Shown: positions 8,784 to 16,369 of the stretch, piece after piece
Layout: each line of letters begins with the position of its first letter
How positions within the stretch are numbered: position 1 is the stretch's first letter
Source of the DNA: Verrucomicrobiota bacterium
Lineage (GTDB): Bacteria; Verrucomicrobiota; Verrucomicrobiia; Limisphaerales; JADLHS01
Length of the DNA stretch: 39,511 bases
Reading direction: 5' to 3'
NCBI GenBank assembly: GCA_025350905.1
Contig: JANXWY010000090.1
Location: 1 to 39,511, forward strand
The notes under the pieces: generated by a model
Told to the model about the DNA's origin: nothing
Databases searched by the model: none
What the model saw: the letters and a program-made list of their open reading frames with translations, nothing else
Translations under genes and position numbers: made by a program

Positions 8784-10065
8784 CCGGGACGATGAACTTC
8801 GCGAATTCCGCGTGGTGATGCGGCGGGATCCGCGCCTTGAACTTCGCGAGCTTGCCGGTGTAACGCCGCTCGATCACTTGTCCGACCTGGTGGAGGCGCG
8901 CGATGACCGCCGCCTGTTCGTGCGGCACGCGCAGCTCCAGGAATTCGCGCACGGGCCGCAATTGCGTTCCCAACTCGGCGAGCAAAACCGGCAAGCCATC
9001 GCCGGTCGTCGCGGAAATGGCGACCGCATTCGCGTGTTTCTCCTTGAACCGACCAAGAGCTTCTTTGCTCCCGTTAAGCCGGTCAATTTTGTTGAACACC
9101 ATCAGGGTCGGTTTGTCGCCGGCGCCGATCTCGGCCAGCACCGCATTCACCGCCGCAATCTGTTCCTCCACCTGCGGATGACTGATGTCCACGACGTGCA
9201 GTAGTAAATCCGCCTGCACGACCTCTTCGAGCGTGGCCTTGAACGCCTCGACCAGGCCGTGTGGCAGTTTGCGGATGAAACCCACGGTGTCGGTGAGCAA
9301 AACGTTTTGGTTCGTCGGCAACCGCAGGCGGCGCGTCGTGGGATCGAGCGTGGCGAACAGGATGTCCTTGGCCAGCACCTCCGCGCCCGTGAGCTGGTTG
9401 AGCAGCGTGGACTTGCCCGCATTCGTGTAGCCGACGATCGATGCCAGCGGCCAGAGACTGCGCTGGCGGCCGCTGCGTTGCACGGCGCGATGCTGGCGCA
9501 CGCTGTCGAGGTCGCGTGTGATCCGATCGATCCGCTCCGAGACTTTGCGCCGATCGGCTTCCAGCTGCGATTCACCTTCGCCACCGCGCATGCCGATGCC
9601 GCCCGCCTGCCGGGACAAGTGGCCCCAAAAGCGCGTCAGCCGCGGGAGCAAATGCTGGAGCTGCGCCAGCTCAATCTGCAATTTGCCTTCGCGCGTTCGG
9701 GCGCGTTGCGCAAAGATGTCGAGAATGAGCGCGGTGCGGTCGAGAATCTTTACCTCAAAAATCTTTTCCAGATTACGGCTCTGCGCGGGCGAAAGTTCAT
9801 CATCGAAGATGACGGTGTCCACGTCGTTCTGTTTGCAGAACGCGGCGAACTCGCCGGCTTTGCCTTTGCCGATATAGGTGGCGGGATTCGGGGTCTCGAC
9901 CTTTTGCGTGCCTTCGCCGATGACGGCGCCGCCGGCGGTCGTGGCCAGTTCCCCGAGTTCATCAAGCGACTCGCGCAGGTTGGCCGTGGTGCCGGATTTC
10001 AGTTCCAGTCCGACAAGGAAGACCCGTTCCGTCCGGGTGTCTCGGGTTTCAATTAGGGCTTTCAA
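8764..10065 (-). CDS. hflX: GTPase HflX
   Basis: 433 residues, normal for HflX, a ribosome-associated GTPase that splits or rescues 70S ribosomes under stress. The N-terminal HflX domain (1-200) has the Gly-rich loop GGIGMRGGEGESQLE (155-169). The G domain has G1 GYTNAGKST (212-220), a switch LFATLDPTTR, G3 DTVG (259-262) and G4 NKID (325-328). Translation must begin at TTG 10065, because the preceding codon is TAG and there is no ATG or GTG before the conserved domain. It is convergent with the NifU-like gene and 216 bp from the DUF433 gene, with an inverted-repeat element between. Confidence 0.95.
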   Translation of the reverse strand: MKALIETRDTRTERVFLVGLELKSGTTANLRESLDELGELATTAGGAVIGEGTQKVETPNPATYIGKGKAGEFAAFCKQNDVDTVIFDDELSPAQSRNLEKIFEVKILDRTALILDIFAQRARTREGKLQIELAQLQHLLPRLTRFWGHLSRQAGGIGMRGGEGESQLEADRRKVSERIDRITRDLDSVRQHRAVQRSGRQRSLWPLASIVGYTNAGKSTLLNQLTGAEVLAKDILFATLDPTTRRLRLPTNQNVLLTDTVGFIRKLPHGLVEAFKATLEEVVQADLLLHVVDISHPQVEEQIAAVNAVLAEIGAGDKPTLMVFNKIDRLNGSKEALGRFKEKHANAVAISATTGDGLPVLLAELGTQLRPVREFLELRVPHEQAAVIARLHQVGQVIERRYTGKLAKFKARIPPHHHAEFAKFIVPVTGPKK

Positions 10066-10105
10066 ACTAAGCTATTGAAGTTGGACATACCTGCGAAGGT
10101 TCAGA

Positions 10106-10263
10106 TTCATTTCGTTAACACCGGGCTTCAGCCCGGTGCCCGTGGCAGAAAAAGCCGCCAGCCGTTTCAACGGCTTGCCGACGTTCACAAAACCTTTGAA
10201 ACGGTTTTTGTCGCGAGGTGATTTCCGACACCCGGCTGAAGCCGGGTGTTAATGAGAAATTCA
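10106..10263. repeat. Element with ~33-bp terminal inverted repeats and nested palindromes
   Basis: The left end (10106-10138) and the right end (10229-10263) are imperfect inverted copies. Each end contains its own hairpin: CACCGGGC-TTCA-GCCCGGTG at 10119-10138 and ACACCCGGC-TGAA-GCCGGGTGT at 10228-10249. Outside these, ttaacacc at the left mirrors ggtgttaa at the right. The interior has a third hairpin, AGCCGT-TTCA-ACGGCT (10160-10175), and an inverted pair CCGTTTCAA/TTGAAACGG. It occupies the gap between hflX and the DUF433 gene and could also act as a transcription barrier. Confidence 0.8.
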
Positions 10264-10281
10264 TGGCGGCGGACAGGAAAG

Positions 10282-10542
10282 TCATTTGCCGGCATCAGCC
10301 ATCTGACGAGCGACGAGGTAATCAATCTCCGTCAGATGATCCTCGTAGTACGAAAGGCACTCGTAAACCTGTGCGCGAGTGGCCCCCGGCAATTGGCGCG
10401 TTACCGACTCCACCGTTTCGCCGTTTTGAAGCAATCCAACTACATCGTGAACGCCAACGCGGGAGTTCTCCAAGCGGGCATTGCCGCCGCAAATCCCGGG
10501 GGTTTTGATGATATAACGGTACGTTTCAACGGTCGCAGCCAT
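10282..10542 (-). CDS. DUF433 protein (VapB/antitoxin-like)
   Basis: 86 residues from ATG 10542. The DUF433 (PF04255) pattern is clear: YIIKTPGICGGNARLENSRVG, then a helix-turn region with LLQNGETVESVTRQLPG, and YYEDHLTEIDYLVARQ at the end. Members are small helix-turn-helix proteins, many of them antitoxins for DUF5615 PIN-like toxins. No such toxin follows here: downstream is only the inverted-repeat element, then hflX. It is therefore an orphan. It may be co-transcribed from miaA through the small membrane protein. Confidence 0.85.
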   Translation of the reverse strand: MAATVETYRYIIKTPGICGGNARLENSRVGVHDVVGLLQNGETVESVTRQLPGATRAQVYECLSYYEDHLTEIDYLVARQMADAGK

Positions 10543-10581
10543 GCGCCGAACTCTACTACAACACCGGACAGTCGCCAATCG

Positions 10582-10854
10582 CTATGTTAGCCGATCAATT
10601 GCGTCCGACATTGTGCCGGTATTCCTCAACTTCCTCTGGGGTAGGCGGCGCGGGCCAGACGTAATCACAGGGACGCCACAAACGGCCGATACGAAGTGCT
10701 GAGGAGAAAGCTTTTCTCCTTGGGCAGCCAATTTGCGTCTGTAACTGGCCAACGCAATCTGCCCTCGAAACCGCCCGACCAGGAGGAAGACCACGAGCAG
10801 AACGATGAGCGCGAGCAGGATCTTGCCCAGAAGTTTGAGCCAGCGCTTGAGCAT
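10582..10854 (-). CDS. Small membrane-anchored protein, possibly a truncated or frameshifted remnant
   Basis: 90 residues. Basic start MLKRWLKLLGK, one transmembrane helix (about 10-27), then FRGQIALASYRRKLAAQGEKLSP. The first ~50 residues look like the membrane-proximal start of larger Verrucomicrobial envelope proteins; this is from memory and uncertain. After about residue 55 the sequence becomes unconvincing, whereas the +1 frame gives an acidic, proline-rich run (WPAPPTPEEVEEYRHNVG) ending at 10595. A frameshift is therefore possible. It starts 9 nt after the miaA stop, so it is probably in that operon. Function unknown. Confidence 0.5.
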   Translation of the reverse strand: MLKRWLKLLGKILLALIVLLVVFLLVGRFRGQIALASYRRKLAAQGEKLSPQHFVSAVCGVPVITSGPRRLPQRKLRNTGTMSDAIDRLT

Positions 10855-10863
10855 GGCGGCAGG

Positions 10864-11835
10864 CTAGTCCGCGCCCTGGACTTGCACAAGCGCAGCCATC
10901 GCCGCAGCAGAATCGTGCGGCTTCAAAGCGATCCATTGCGCGCGGGCATGTTTCCGAAACCACGTCGTTTGCCGTTTGGCGAACTGGCGGGTTTTGATTT
11001 TCACCAGCTCCATCGTCTCGGCCAGCGAGCGTTCGCCGCGCAGATGCTCGACGACCTGCCGGTAGCCGATGGCCTGCAGCGCGGTTTTGTTTTGTGCGAG
11101 GCCGTGATCGAGGAGTCGCCGGGTTTCGTCCACCAGTCCGCGCTCGAACATCTCGTCCACCCGGGCATTGATCCGGGACTGGAGATCGGCAGACAACCGC
11201 GCGAGCACTACCACGGTAGGGACGGCGCGCGGCGCCGTCCGGTCATCGCAGCGCGATGACCCTACCATCGGCGCGCCAGTATTCATCCTCCACTCGGCTC
11301 GCTGTTCGGAGAATGGCTTGCCCGTGAGCCGGATGACTTCCACGGCGCGAACCACGCGGCGCGGATTTTGCCGATCGATCCTGGCGAAGGTCGCCGGGTC
11401 GCGTTGCTCCAATTCGTGGAGCAACTCCGCGAGCGGCGTGGCTTCCAGCTCGGCGCGCAGTATTTCATCCGAAGGCGGCGCTTCACCGAGTCCATCGAGG
11501 AACGCCTTGAAATACAATCCGGTGCCGCCACAAAAAATCGGGACGCGACCGCGCGACTGGATTTCCGTCACGGCTTGCTGCGCGAGCGTGACGAACTTCG
11601 CGGCATCAAACGACTCGCTGAGTTCCGCCACATCAATCAAGTGATGCGTCACCCGGGACCGTTCGGCCGCGGACGGTTTCGCCGTGCCGAGGTCGAGTCC
11701 GCGATAGACCTGCATCGAATCCACGGAGATGATTTCGCCGCCGATCTTTTCCGCGAGCGCGAGCGCGACGGCGGATTTGCCCACAGCGGTCGGGCCGGCG
11801 AGGAAGATGGGTTGTTTGATCGGGTGCTGTGCCAC
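10864..11835 (-). CDS. miaA: tRNA dimethylallyltransferase MiaA, with an in-frame palindromic insert
   Basis: 323 residues. Transfers a dimethylallyl group to N6 of A37 in tRNAs that read UNN codons. The P-loop GPTAVGKS is at 14-21, the SVDSMQVYRGLDLGTAKPS region at 38-55 carries the catalytic Asp, and QNPRRVVRAVEVIRLTGKP (156-174) is the usual tRNA/DMAPP-binding stretch. It starts at GTG 11835. Residues 190-207 (MVGSSRCDDR...VPT) are encoded exactly by a 52-bp palindromic element and have no counterpart in ordinary MiaA. They fall just after EQRAEWR, in the variable swinging-domain side before VVVLARLSADLQSRI. The frame is kept, so the enzyme is probably functional. Confidence 0.95.
   Translation of the reverse strand: MAQHPIKQPIFLAGPTAVGKSAVALALAEKIGGEIISVDSMQVYRGLDLGTAKPSAAERSRVTHHLIDVAELSESFDAAKFVTLAQQAVTEIQSRGRVPIFCGGTGLYFKAFLDGLGEAPPSDEILRAELEATPLAELLHELEQRDPATFARIDRQNPRRVVRAVEVIRLTGKPFSEQRAEWRMNTGAPMVGSSRCDDRTAPRAVPTVVVLARLSADLQSRINARVDEMFERGLVDETRRLLDHGLAQNKTALQAIGYRQVVEHLRGERSLAETMELVKIKTRQFAKRQTTWFRKHARAQWIALKPHDSAAAMAALVQVQGAD
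11215..11266. repeat. 52-bp three-way-junction palindrome inside miaA
   Basis: The outer stem GGTAGG (11215-11220) pairs with CCTACC (11261-11266). Between them are two perfect 9-bp hairpins with 3-nt loops: GGACGGCGC-gcg-GCGCCGTCC (11220-11240, sharing one base with the outer stem) and GGTCATCGC-agc-GCGATGACC (11241-11261). The whole element is read in frame within miaA. Related architecture (outer GGTAG/CTACC, inner hairpin with the tcgcagcgcga core) occurs at 26240-26357. Confidence 0.9.
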
Positions 11836-12140
11836 GGAATGAATGTGAAAAGTCCGCTCTCACCCTGACCCACTCCCCCGGGGCGAGGGAACAGCTATTG
11901 GATGGCTCAGTAAATTTGGTCGGTCCCTGGGCCATCGCCGCCGCCTTGGTCCGCGTTCCTGGGCGCAGGAAAAACCAAACGTGTCCGAGTTCACTTGCGA
12001 CGGCGTGTTGACTTCCTCTCTCTCTGGGGGAGAGAAGCCCTGTTGGGTTTTACACCGTTGAAAATCAAAGCAAATCGCACTCACAGTCGGACGAATCAAG
12101 GCCCAAAAATCATTTGCAGCTCGACCTGATGGCATCTTAC
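11836..12140. other. Intergenic gap occupied by a repeat element
   Basis: No gene is supported between the miaA start and the SUKH stop. Most of the gap is the composite element (copy 2) described separately. The remainder, about 12045-12140, is more AT-rich and resembles the neighbouring SUKH gene in composition. I see no terminator with a clear T-run. Confidence 0.6.
11858..12040 (+). repeat. Composite palindromic element, copy 2
   Basis: This unit is homologous to the reverse complement of 415-611. It starts ctctcaccctgacccactcc, continues through agggaacagctattgg and gccatcgccgccgcc, and ends in the mirrored palindrome ctctctgggggagag. Left and right palindromes are more worn than in copy 1. 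It lies just upstream of miaA, so any miaA promoter must be inside or right next to the element. Confidence 0.75.
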
Positions 12141-12737
12141 TCAACAGAGGTCTTTTCGCTGCCAATAGTCTGAATTCGGGTTCAAATCACTCGCAATCTT
12201 CACCTCGTTTAAGAATCGCGTATCCAGCAAACCATCTACATCAAGATGGTATATTTTTTCTTTGTAACACCTGAGCATCGTTTCCATCATCGTTTCGACA
12301 CTGTCATAGATCTTTCCGATTTGTTGAGCACTCTCCCAAAAGGCATAATATACGGGAACTTGTCGAGCAAACACCTTGGATCGATCTACGAATATTCGGT
12401 CTGCAGTTCCATTTGATAATATCGGGTACCAATCTTTTGACCAACCCTCAATACTTTCTGCGAAGTGCTTGTTTTCCGCTTCGACCAACTCAACGGGCAG
12501 CCAATAAAAACCCGGAGAAATCCACAAATGTGCCATCGAGATCTTTGCATCCGTATTGGACCCATTCCTCCATGAATACAGGTCAAGTAACTCAGTGTTC
12601 CTAAATACGCTGGCTAAAAATGGGTGCTCAGCCTGTTCAGGCAGGCGAAGCCCTGGCTTAAAGTTCTTCGGGTTCGTGATACCCAAGGCCAACTGGGCAT
12701 CCATGATTCGGTCGCCAAGTTCAGAAATAGGTTTCAC
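12141..12737 (-). CDS. SMI1/KNR4 (SUKH) family protein
   Basis: 198 residues from GTG 12737. SUKH-domain features are LDLYSWRNGSN (about 52-62), FYWLPVELVEAENKHFAE, the GWSKDWYPILSNGTADRIFVD strand-turn, and a C-terminal helix with VETMMETMLRCYKEKIY. Bacterial SUKH proteins are mostly immunity proteins against polymorphic or contact-dependent toxins, though others have different roles. No toxin gene adjoins it. The gene is distinctly more AT-rich than the genes on both sides and directly follows a repeat element, which suggests acquisition by transfer. Confidence 0.8.
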   Translation of the reverse strand: MKPISELGDRIMDAQLALGITNPKNFKPGLRLPEQAEHPFLASVFRNTELLDLYSWRNGSNTDAKISMAHLWISPGFYWLPVELVEAENKHFAESIEGWSKDWYPILSNGTADRIFVDRSKVFARQVPVYYAFWESAQQIGKIYDSVETMMETMLRCYKEKIYHLDVDGLLDTRFLNEVKIASDLNPNSDYWQRKDLC

Positions 12738-12762
12738 AAGTCGAAACTAGTAATCTGAAATC

Positions 12763-13545
12763 TCATTTTGCCGGCGCGGCGGATGGTTTACGTCCGCGCA
12801 AGATGAAGAATAAAACCACGCCGGCCACAAAAATTCCGAGGCTCAGCAAATGCGCGGGGGTGAATCCATGGTGCTGGTGGGCATCGTTGTAATCGCCGCG
12901 AAACGTTTCCACCATCGAGCGCGTGACGGCGTAGCAAAGCAAATACATGGCGAAAATTTGCCCGTCAAATTTCCGTCGGCGATACAGCCACGCCAGTCCC
13001 AGATAGAGCGCCAGATTCAGGAGCGCGTCATAGAGTTGGGTCGGATGCACCGGCAGACCTTGCGTCGAGTGGGACTCCGGAAAGCGGATCGCCCACGGCA
13101 ACTCGCAACTGCGCCCGTAGCAGCAGCCGTTCATCAGGCAACCCAAGCGTCCAAACATGGAGCCGAGGGCGATGCTGGGCGCGAGGACGTCGGCAAGTTT
13201 CCAAAGCGGGAGTTTTTTGAAGCGCGCGAAAAGGATGACGGCGATCGACGAACCAATAAGTCCGCCGTAATAAACCAGCCCTCCGCGTTGGATCATGAAA
13301 ACTTCCGTCCATGGCTGGCCAGCAAAACTTTCGCGCCAGTAGGTGGCAATGTAGAGCAGCCGCGCCCCCAGCACCCCGCCAAGCAGCAGCCACGGCACGA
13401 CCAGGTCGGCAATCAGTTCGCCCGAAATCCCGGCGCGCGGGGCGCGCCGGGTGGCGGTCCACAGTCCGGCGAGGAACGCCAGGGCGATACAAATGCCGAA
13501 CCAGTGAACGGTTATGGGTCCGAGATTGAAGGCAATCGGATGCAC
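12763..13545 (-). CDS. lgt: Prolipoprotein diacylglyceryl transferase Lgt
   Basis: About 260 residues. An inner-membrane enzyme that moves diacylglyceryl from phosphatidylglycerol to the lipobox cysteine of prolipoproteins. I place the start at GTG 13545, giving the typical opening HPIAFNLGPITVHWFG; the frame remains open upstream to a TTG at 13641, but that extension is not conserved-looking. Signature elements are GGLVYYGGLIG, the Arg-containing RLGCLMNGCCYGR and a C-terminal YRRRKFDGQIF followed by a last membrane helix. Seven hydrophobic segments fit the family. The many lipobox proteins in this window are its likely substrates. Confidence 0.93.
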   Translation of the reverse strand: MHPIAFNLGPITVHWFGICIALAFLAGLWTATRRAPRAGISGELIADLVVPWLLLGGVLGARLLYIATYWRESFAGQPWTEVFMIQRGGLVYYGGLIGSSIAVILFARFKKLPLWKLADVLAPSIALGSMFGRLGCLMNGCCYGRSCELPWAIRFPESHSTQGLPVHPTQLYDALLNLALYLGLAWLYRRRKFDGQIFAMYLLCYAVTRSMVETFRGDYNDAHQHHGFTPAHLLSLGIFVAGVVLFFILRGRKPSAAPAK

Positions 13546-13639
13546 GGCCGGAACGTAGAGGAAAACTTCCGGATGAGAAATGGATTTTCGGCGGCTGAAC
13601 CTCGGGCCCCTGAAATGATCGCGCTCACCGGATCCGACC

Positions 13640-13708
13640 AACCCCTCACCCCGTCCCGCTCCCCAGCGGATGGGGAGAGGGTGGCTGAAGGCCGCGTGAG
13701 GGGTTGTC
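13640..13708. repeat. Palindromic repeat upstream of lgt
   Basis: The outer arms acccctcac and gtgaggggt flank an inner hairpin CTCCCC-agcggat-GGGGAG (about 13659-13677). The arms and core resemble the end palindromes of the composite element at 415 and 11858, but the homologous spacer is missing, so this looks like a solo end. It lies between lgt and the TPR gene, both on the minus strand. Confidence 0.7.
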
Positions 13709-13757
13709 CGGAATGCTGTTTGTTGGGGTGCCGGGTAAGGATGCGCCCGGTCTCAAG

Positions 13758-14552
13758 TCAGGGCTGCCCATTCTCACGCAATTTGTCGAAGCGGGGCTGC
13801 CAGTCGCTCCAGTCCGGCGCCCAATCCGCGCCCGCGAAATTGGTGCGCGCCGCCGGCCAGAGTTTTTCCAGCGCTTCGAGCTCGCGGGCCAACGGTTTTT
13901 TGTCGTGCCACTTCAAATACGCCTCCGCGAGCAGGAGCCGGTTTTCGGGAAACTCGGGCACGAGTTCGGCGGCGGCTTCCAGATGTTTGCGGGCTTTGCT
14001 CCGGCTGCCGACACTCAACGGCCAGCCGGGAGCCTTGAAGTAGAGTTCGCCGAGACAACGATCAGGGCCGGCATTACAGAATCGTTCGTCCAGTTCCCGC
14101 GCCTTGTGAAATTCCCGCTCCACCTCCTTCACCATCGTGTAGGCGGCCAGGTTTCGCTTCAGGTCGGCCAGTTTGCCCACGGTAATGGCCAGATAATAAT
14201 GTGCCGCGGCGGACTTTGGGTCCAAGAGCAGACTCTGACGACACGCCGTGATGCCTTCGATGATGATTCTTTCCTGTTCCTTTGCGTCCGTGAGGACCAT
14301 GACCAACTCAAAGGTCGCCCGGCCCACCTGCCAGGCGGCCGCGCCGTTGGTGGGTTCCGTGTCGTAGCGCTTTTGGGCGGCGGCGAGGATTTGTTGGGCG
14401 TGCGTGCGAAACTGAACGTTCTCGTCGGGGTTGGTATCGGAGGCAAAACCGAGATTCAAGGGGCCGGCCCCAGCAGCGAAAACCAAGCTGGCCAGCAGCA
14501 ACCCCCGGCTCAATCCAGGAACCTGAAGCATCGAATTAGCAGTTGCGGACAT
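13758..14552 (-). CDS. Secreted tetratricopeptide-repeat protein
   Basis: 264 residues with a signal peptide-like start (hydrophobic about 13-32). The body is helical with TPR-like pairs: AAWQVGRATFELVMVL, KSAAAHYYLAITVGKLADL, KARKHLEAAAELVPEFPENRLLLAEAYLKWHDKKPLARELEALEKL. The stretch LGELYFKAPGWPLSVGSRSKARKHLE resembles the aPg-turn-gs pattern of TatT/TRAP-associated TPR proteins; this is a resemblance only. Probably a periplasmic protein-binding scaffold with no catalytic motif. The ATG is 27 bp from the divergent lipoprotein start, so a start at Met8 (14531) should be considered. Confidence 0.75.
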   Translation of the reverse strand: MSATANSMLQVPGLSRGLLLASLVFAAGAGPLNLGFASDTNPDENVQFRTHAQQILAAAQKRYDTEPTNGAAAWQVGRATFELVMVLTDAKEQERIIIEGITACRQSLLLDPKSAAAHYYLAITVGKLADLKRNLAAYTMVKEVEREFHKARELDERFCNAGPDRCLGELYFKAPGWPLSVGSRSKARKHLEAAAELVPEFPENRLLLAEAYLKWHDKKPLARELEALEKLWPAARTNFAGADWAPDWSDWQPRFDKLRENGQP

Positions 14553-14568
14553 GCGCCCGGAAGATATA
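14543..14568 (+). promoter_or_regulatory. Candidate sigma70-type promoter for the lipoprotein-hpnH pair
   Basis: A TTGCGG and a TATACT lie 16 nt apart, and the TATACT is 11-12 nt before the GTG at 14580. If used, the transcript would be nearly leaderless. The -35 match is weak (3/6) and the -10 good (TATACT). The stretch also overlaps the start of the divergent TPR gene. Confidence 0.3.
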
Positions 14569-14579
14569 CTGGCATACCA

Positions 14580-14825
14580 GTGAGATTACAGCGGAAAACG
14601 ATTCAATGGGTTGGGTGCGCGGCCCTGTCGCTGCTGGCGGCCGGGTGCAGCGGCGTCCATGCCTCGAAAAGCGTCTCGCCGCTGGATTTTCTCATCCCGG
14701 GCGGCGGTTCGCTGTGGAAGGGATTGCTTTACGTCCCACCGCCAGCCGCCCCGGCATTGCCCGACCCGTCCGTGCCCGTGCGTCCGCCTGCCGAGGCGAC
14801 CCAACAACTCGCGCTCGTCCGTTAA
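14580..14825 (+). CDS. Small lipoprotein preceding HpnH
   Basis: 81 residues from GTG 14580. The lipoprotein signal ends LLAAGC (Cys23), followed by a short segment SVSPLDFLIPGGGSLWKGLLY and a Pro-rich end. The start is uncertain: the frame is open far upstream through the opposite-strand TPR gene, but only this start gives a sensible signal peptide. The stop is 4 nt from the ATG of hpnH, so the two are almost certainly co-translated. Its role is unknown. Confidence 0.7.
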   Translation: MRLQRKTIQWVGCAALSLLAAGCSGVHASKSVSPLDFLIPGGGSLWKGLLYVPPPAAPALPDPSVPVRPPAEATQQLALVR

Positions 14826-14829
14826 ACTT

Positions 14830-16272
14830 ATGAGATTCCCTTTTGCGTTGTCGGCAAAAATTGCCGGCCACATCATCAAACACAAACTGCGCAAGACACC
14901 CAAGTTTGCCATGGTCTTGCAGCTCGAACCGTTGCATACCTGCAACCTGACGTGCACCGGGTGCGGCCGGATCCGGGAATACTCCACCAACCTCAAGGAC
15001 ATGGTGCCACTGGAGAAATGTCTGGCGGTGGCCGACGAATGCGAAGCGCCGATGGTGAGCATTTGCGGCGGGGAACCGCTGATTTATCCGAAGATCGAAG
15101 AGTTGGTGGCCGGGCTCCTCCAGCAGGGTCGCATCATTTACATCTGCACCAACGGGGTGTTCATGCGGAAGAAAATGCGCGACTACCTGGCCGCCGTGTA
15201 TTCGCCGGCGATGGAGGCCAAGCTTCAGGAATTGCTGAACGCGGAACTGGTCACCGCGAAGGAAGCCGAAGTCATCCGCAAGTCGGACGCAGCCGCGCGC
15301 CAAAAAGTCGTCATTCGGCCGAGCCAGTGGATGTACTGGAATGTTCATGTGGACGGACTGGAATTTACGCATGACCTCATCGTCGAACGGGAAGGCGTGT
15401 TCAAGGAGTGCGTGCTGGCCATCAAGATGGCGAAAATTCTCGGCTACCAGACGGCGACGAACACCACCGTTTACAAGGAAACGGACGTGCAGGAACTGGA
15501 GGACATGTTCGGTTTCCTTTCGTCGCTGAACGTGGATGGCCACACGATCTCACCCGGCTACGAATACGACGCCGCCAAGAAGGACATGGTCAAACGGCTC
15601 GGCAAACAGCCGGAAGATTTCTTCCTCACGCGCAAGATGACCCGGCAGAAGTTTGCCCGGATTCAGGAATGGGGCGAAAAGTTCACCATCTTCGGCACAC
15701 CGGTGTACCAGGAGTTTCTCGCCGGCAAACGCGAGCTGACCTGCACCGCGTGGGCGATCCCGACCTACAACATCAAAGGCTGGAAAGCGCCGTGTTACCT
15801 GATGACCGACGGCCATTACGACGGCTTCCAGGAAATGCTCACGAAAGTGCAGTGGGATAAATACGGCGTGGTGGACGGCGTCGCGCGCGATCCGCGTTGC
15901 GAAAACTGCATGGTCCACTGCGGCTACGATCCCAGCGGCGCGCTCGGTACGAATTATCAACGCGGCGACAACTGGAAGAATTTCAAATACAACTTTGGCG
16001 CGAAGCCCAAACCGTTTACGGCGACCGCCGCGTTGACTCAGCGCGCGTTCAACGGCGTGACGATTGGTAAAGGTCACCTCGCCGAAGCCAAAGCGGCCAT
16101 CAACAGTCCCCGCGCGGCGATGAACGGCGCGCAAGCCGCCTTCTCCCGCAAGGCCGAACCGCACGACCATAGCCACGCGTCGGGCGGGACCGCCAACGGG
16201 GGTTGCGGCACGGGCGACACGACGCAACGCGACGAGTTGCTGGCCAAGATTGCCGAAGGCAAGAAAACCTAG
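14830..16272 (+). CDS. hpnH: HpnH-like radical SAM enzyme (adenosyl-hopene transferase type)
   Basis: 480 residues. The radical SAM cluster CNLTCTGC (Cys38, 42, 45) follows LQLEPLHT, with SICGGEP at about 77-83. The C-terminal half has NIKGWKAPCYLMTDGHY and CENCMVHCGYDPS, all as in HpnH, which attaches 5'-deoxyadenosine to a hopene in C35 hopanoid synthesis. It is much longer than the usual ~330-380 residues. There is a ~40-residue charged insert (about 122-165) between the CTNG strand and the WNVHVDGL segment, and a ~90-residue tail with a His/Gly/Cys-rich end. No squalene-hopene cyclase or other hpn gene is nearby, so substrate identity rests on similarity alone. Confidence 0.85.
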   Translation: MRFPFALSAKIAGHIIKHKLRKTPKFAMVLQLEPLHTCNLTCTGCGRIREYSTNLKDMVPLEKCLAVADECEAPMVSICGGEPLIYPKIEELVAGLLQQGRIIYICTNGVFMRKKMRDYLAAVYSPAMEAKLQELLNAELVTAKEAEVIRKSDAAARQKVVIRPSQWMYWNVHVDGLEFTHDLIVEREGVFKECVLAIKMAKILGYQTATNTTVYKETDVQELEDMFGFLSSLNVDGHTISPGYEYDAAKKDMVKRLGKQPEDFFLTRKMTRQKFARIQEWGEKFTIFGTPVYQEFLAGKRELTCTAWAIPTYNIKGWKAPCYLMTDGHYDGFQEMLTKVQWDKYGVVDGVARDPRCENCMVHCGYDPSGALGTNYQRGDNWKNFKYNFGAKPKPFTATAALTQRAFNGVTIGKGHLAEAKAAINSPRAAMNGAQAAFSRKAEPHDHSHASGGTANGGCGTGDTTQRDELLAKIAEGKKT

Positions 16273-16369
16273 CCCCGGCTGAGGTCAGGTACTTTGGGGT
16301 GCGCTGTGCGAGGCGAACTTTGCTGTTCGTCGTTGGTCGGTCGCCCCCGCGACTCCCCGAAATCCTTCC

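Noticed and set aside
12850-14043. A long + strand frame opposite lgt
   Set aside because: Antisense shadow; no domain, and it runs through the palindromic repeat.
13704-14580. Extending the small lipoprotein upstream across the TPR gene
   Set aside because: The extension is antisense to a supported gene and would bury the lipoprotein signal; GTG 14580 gives the normal signal.
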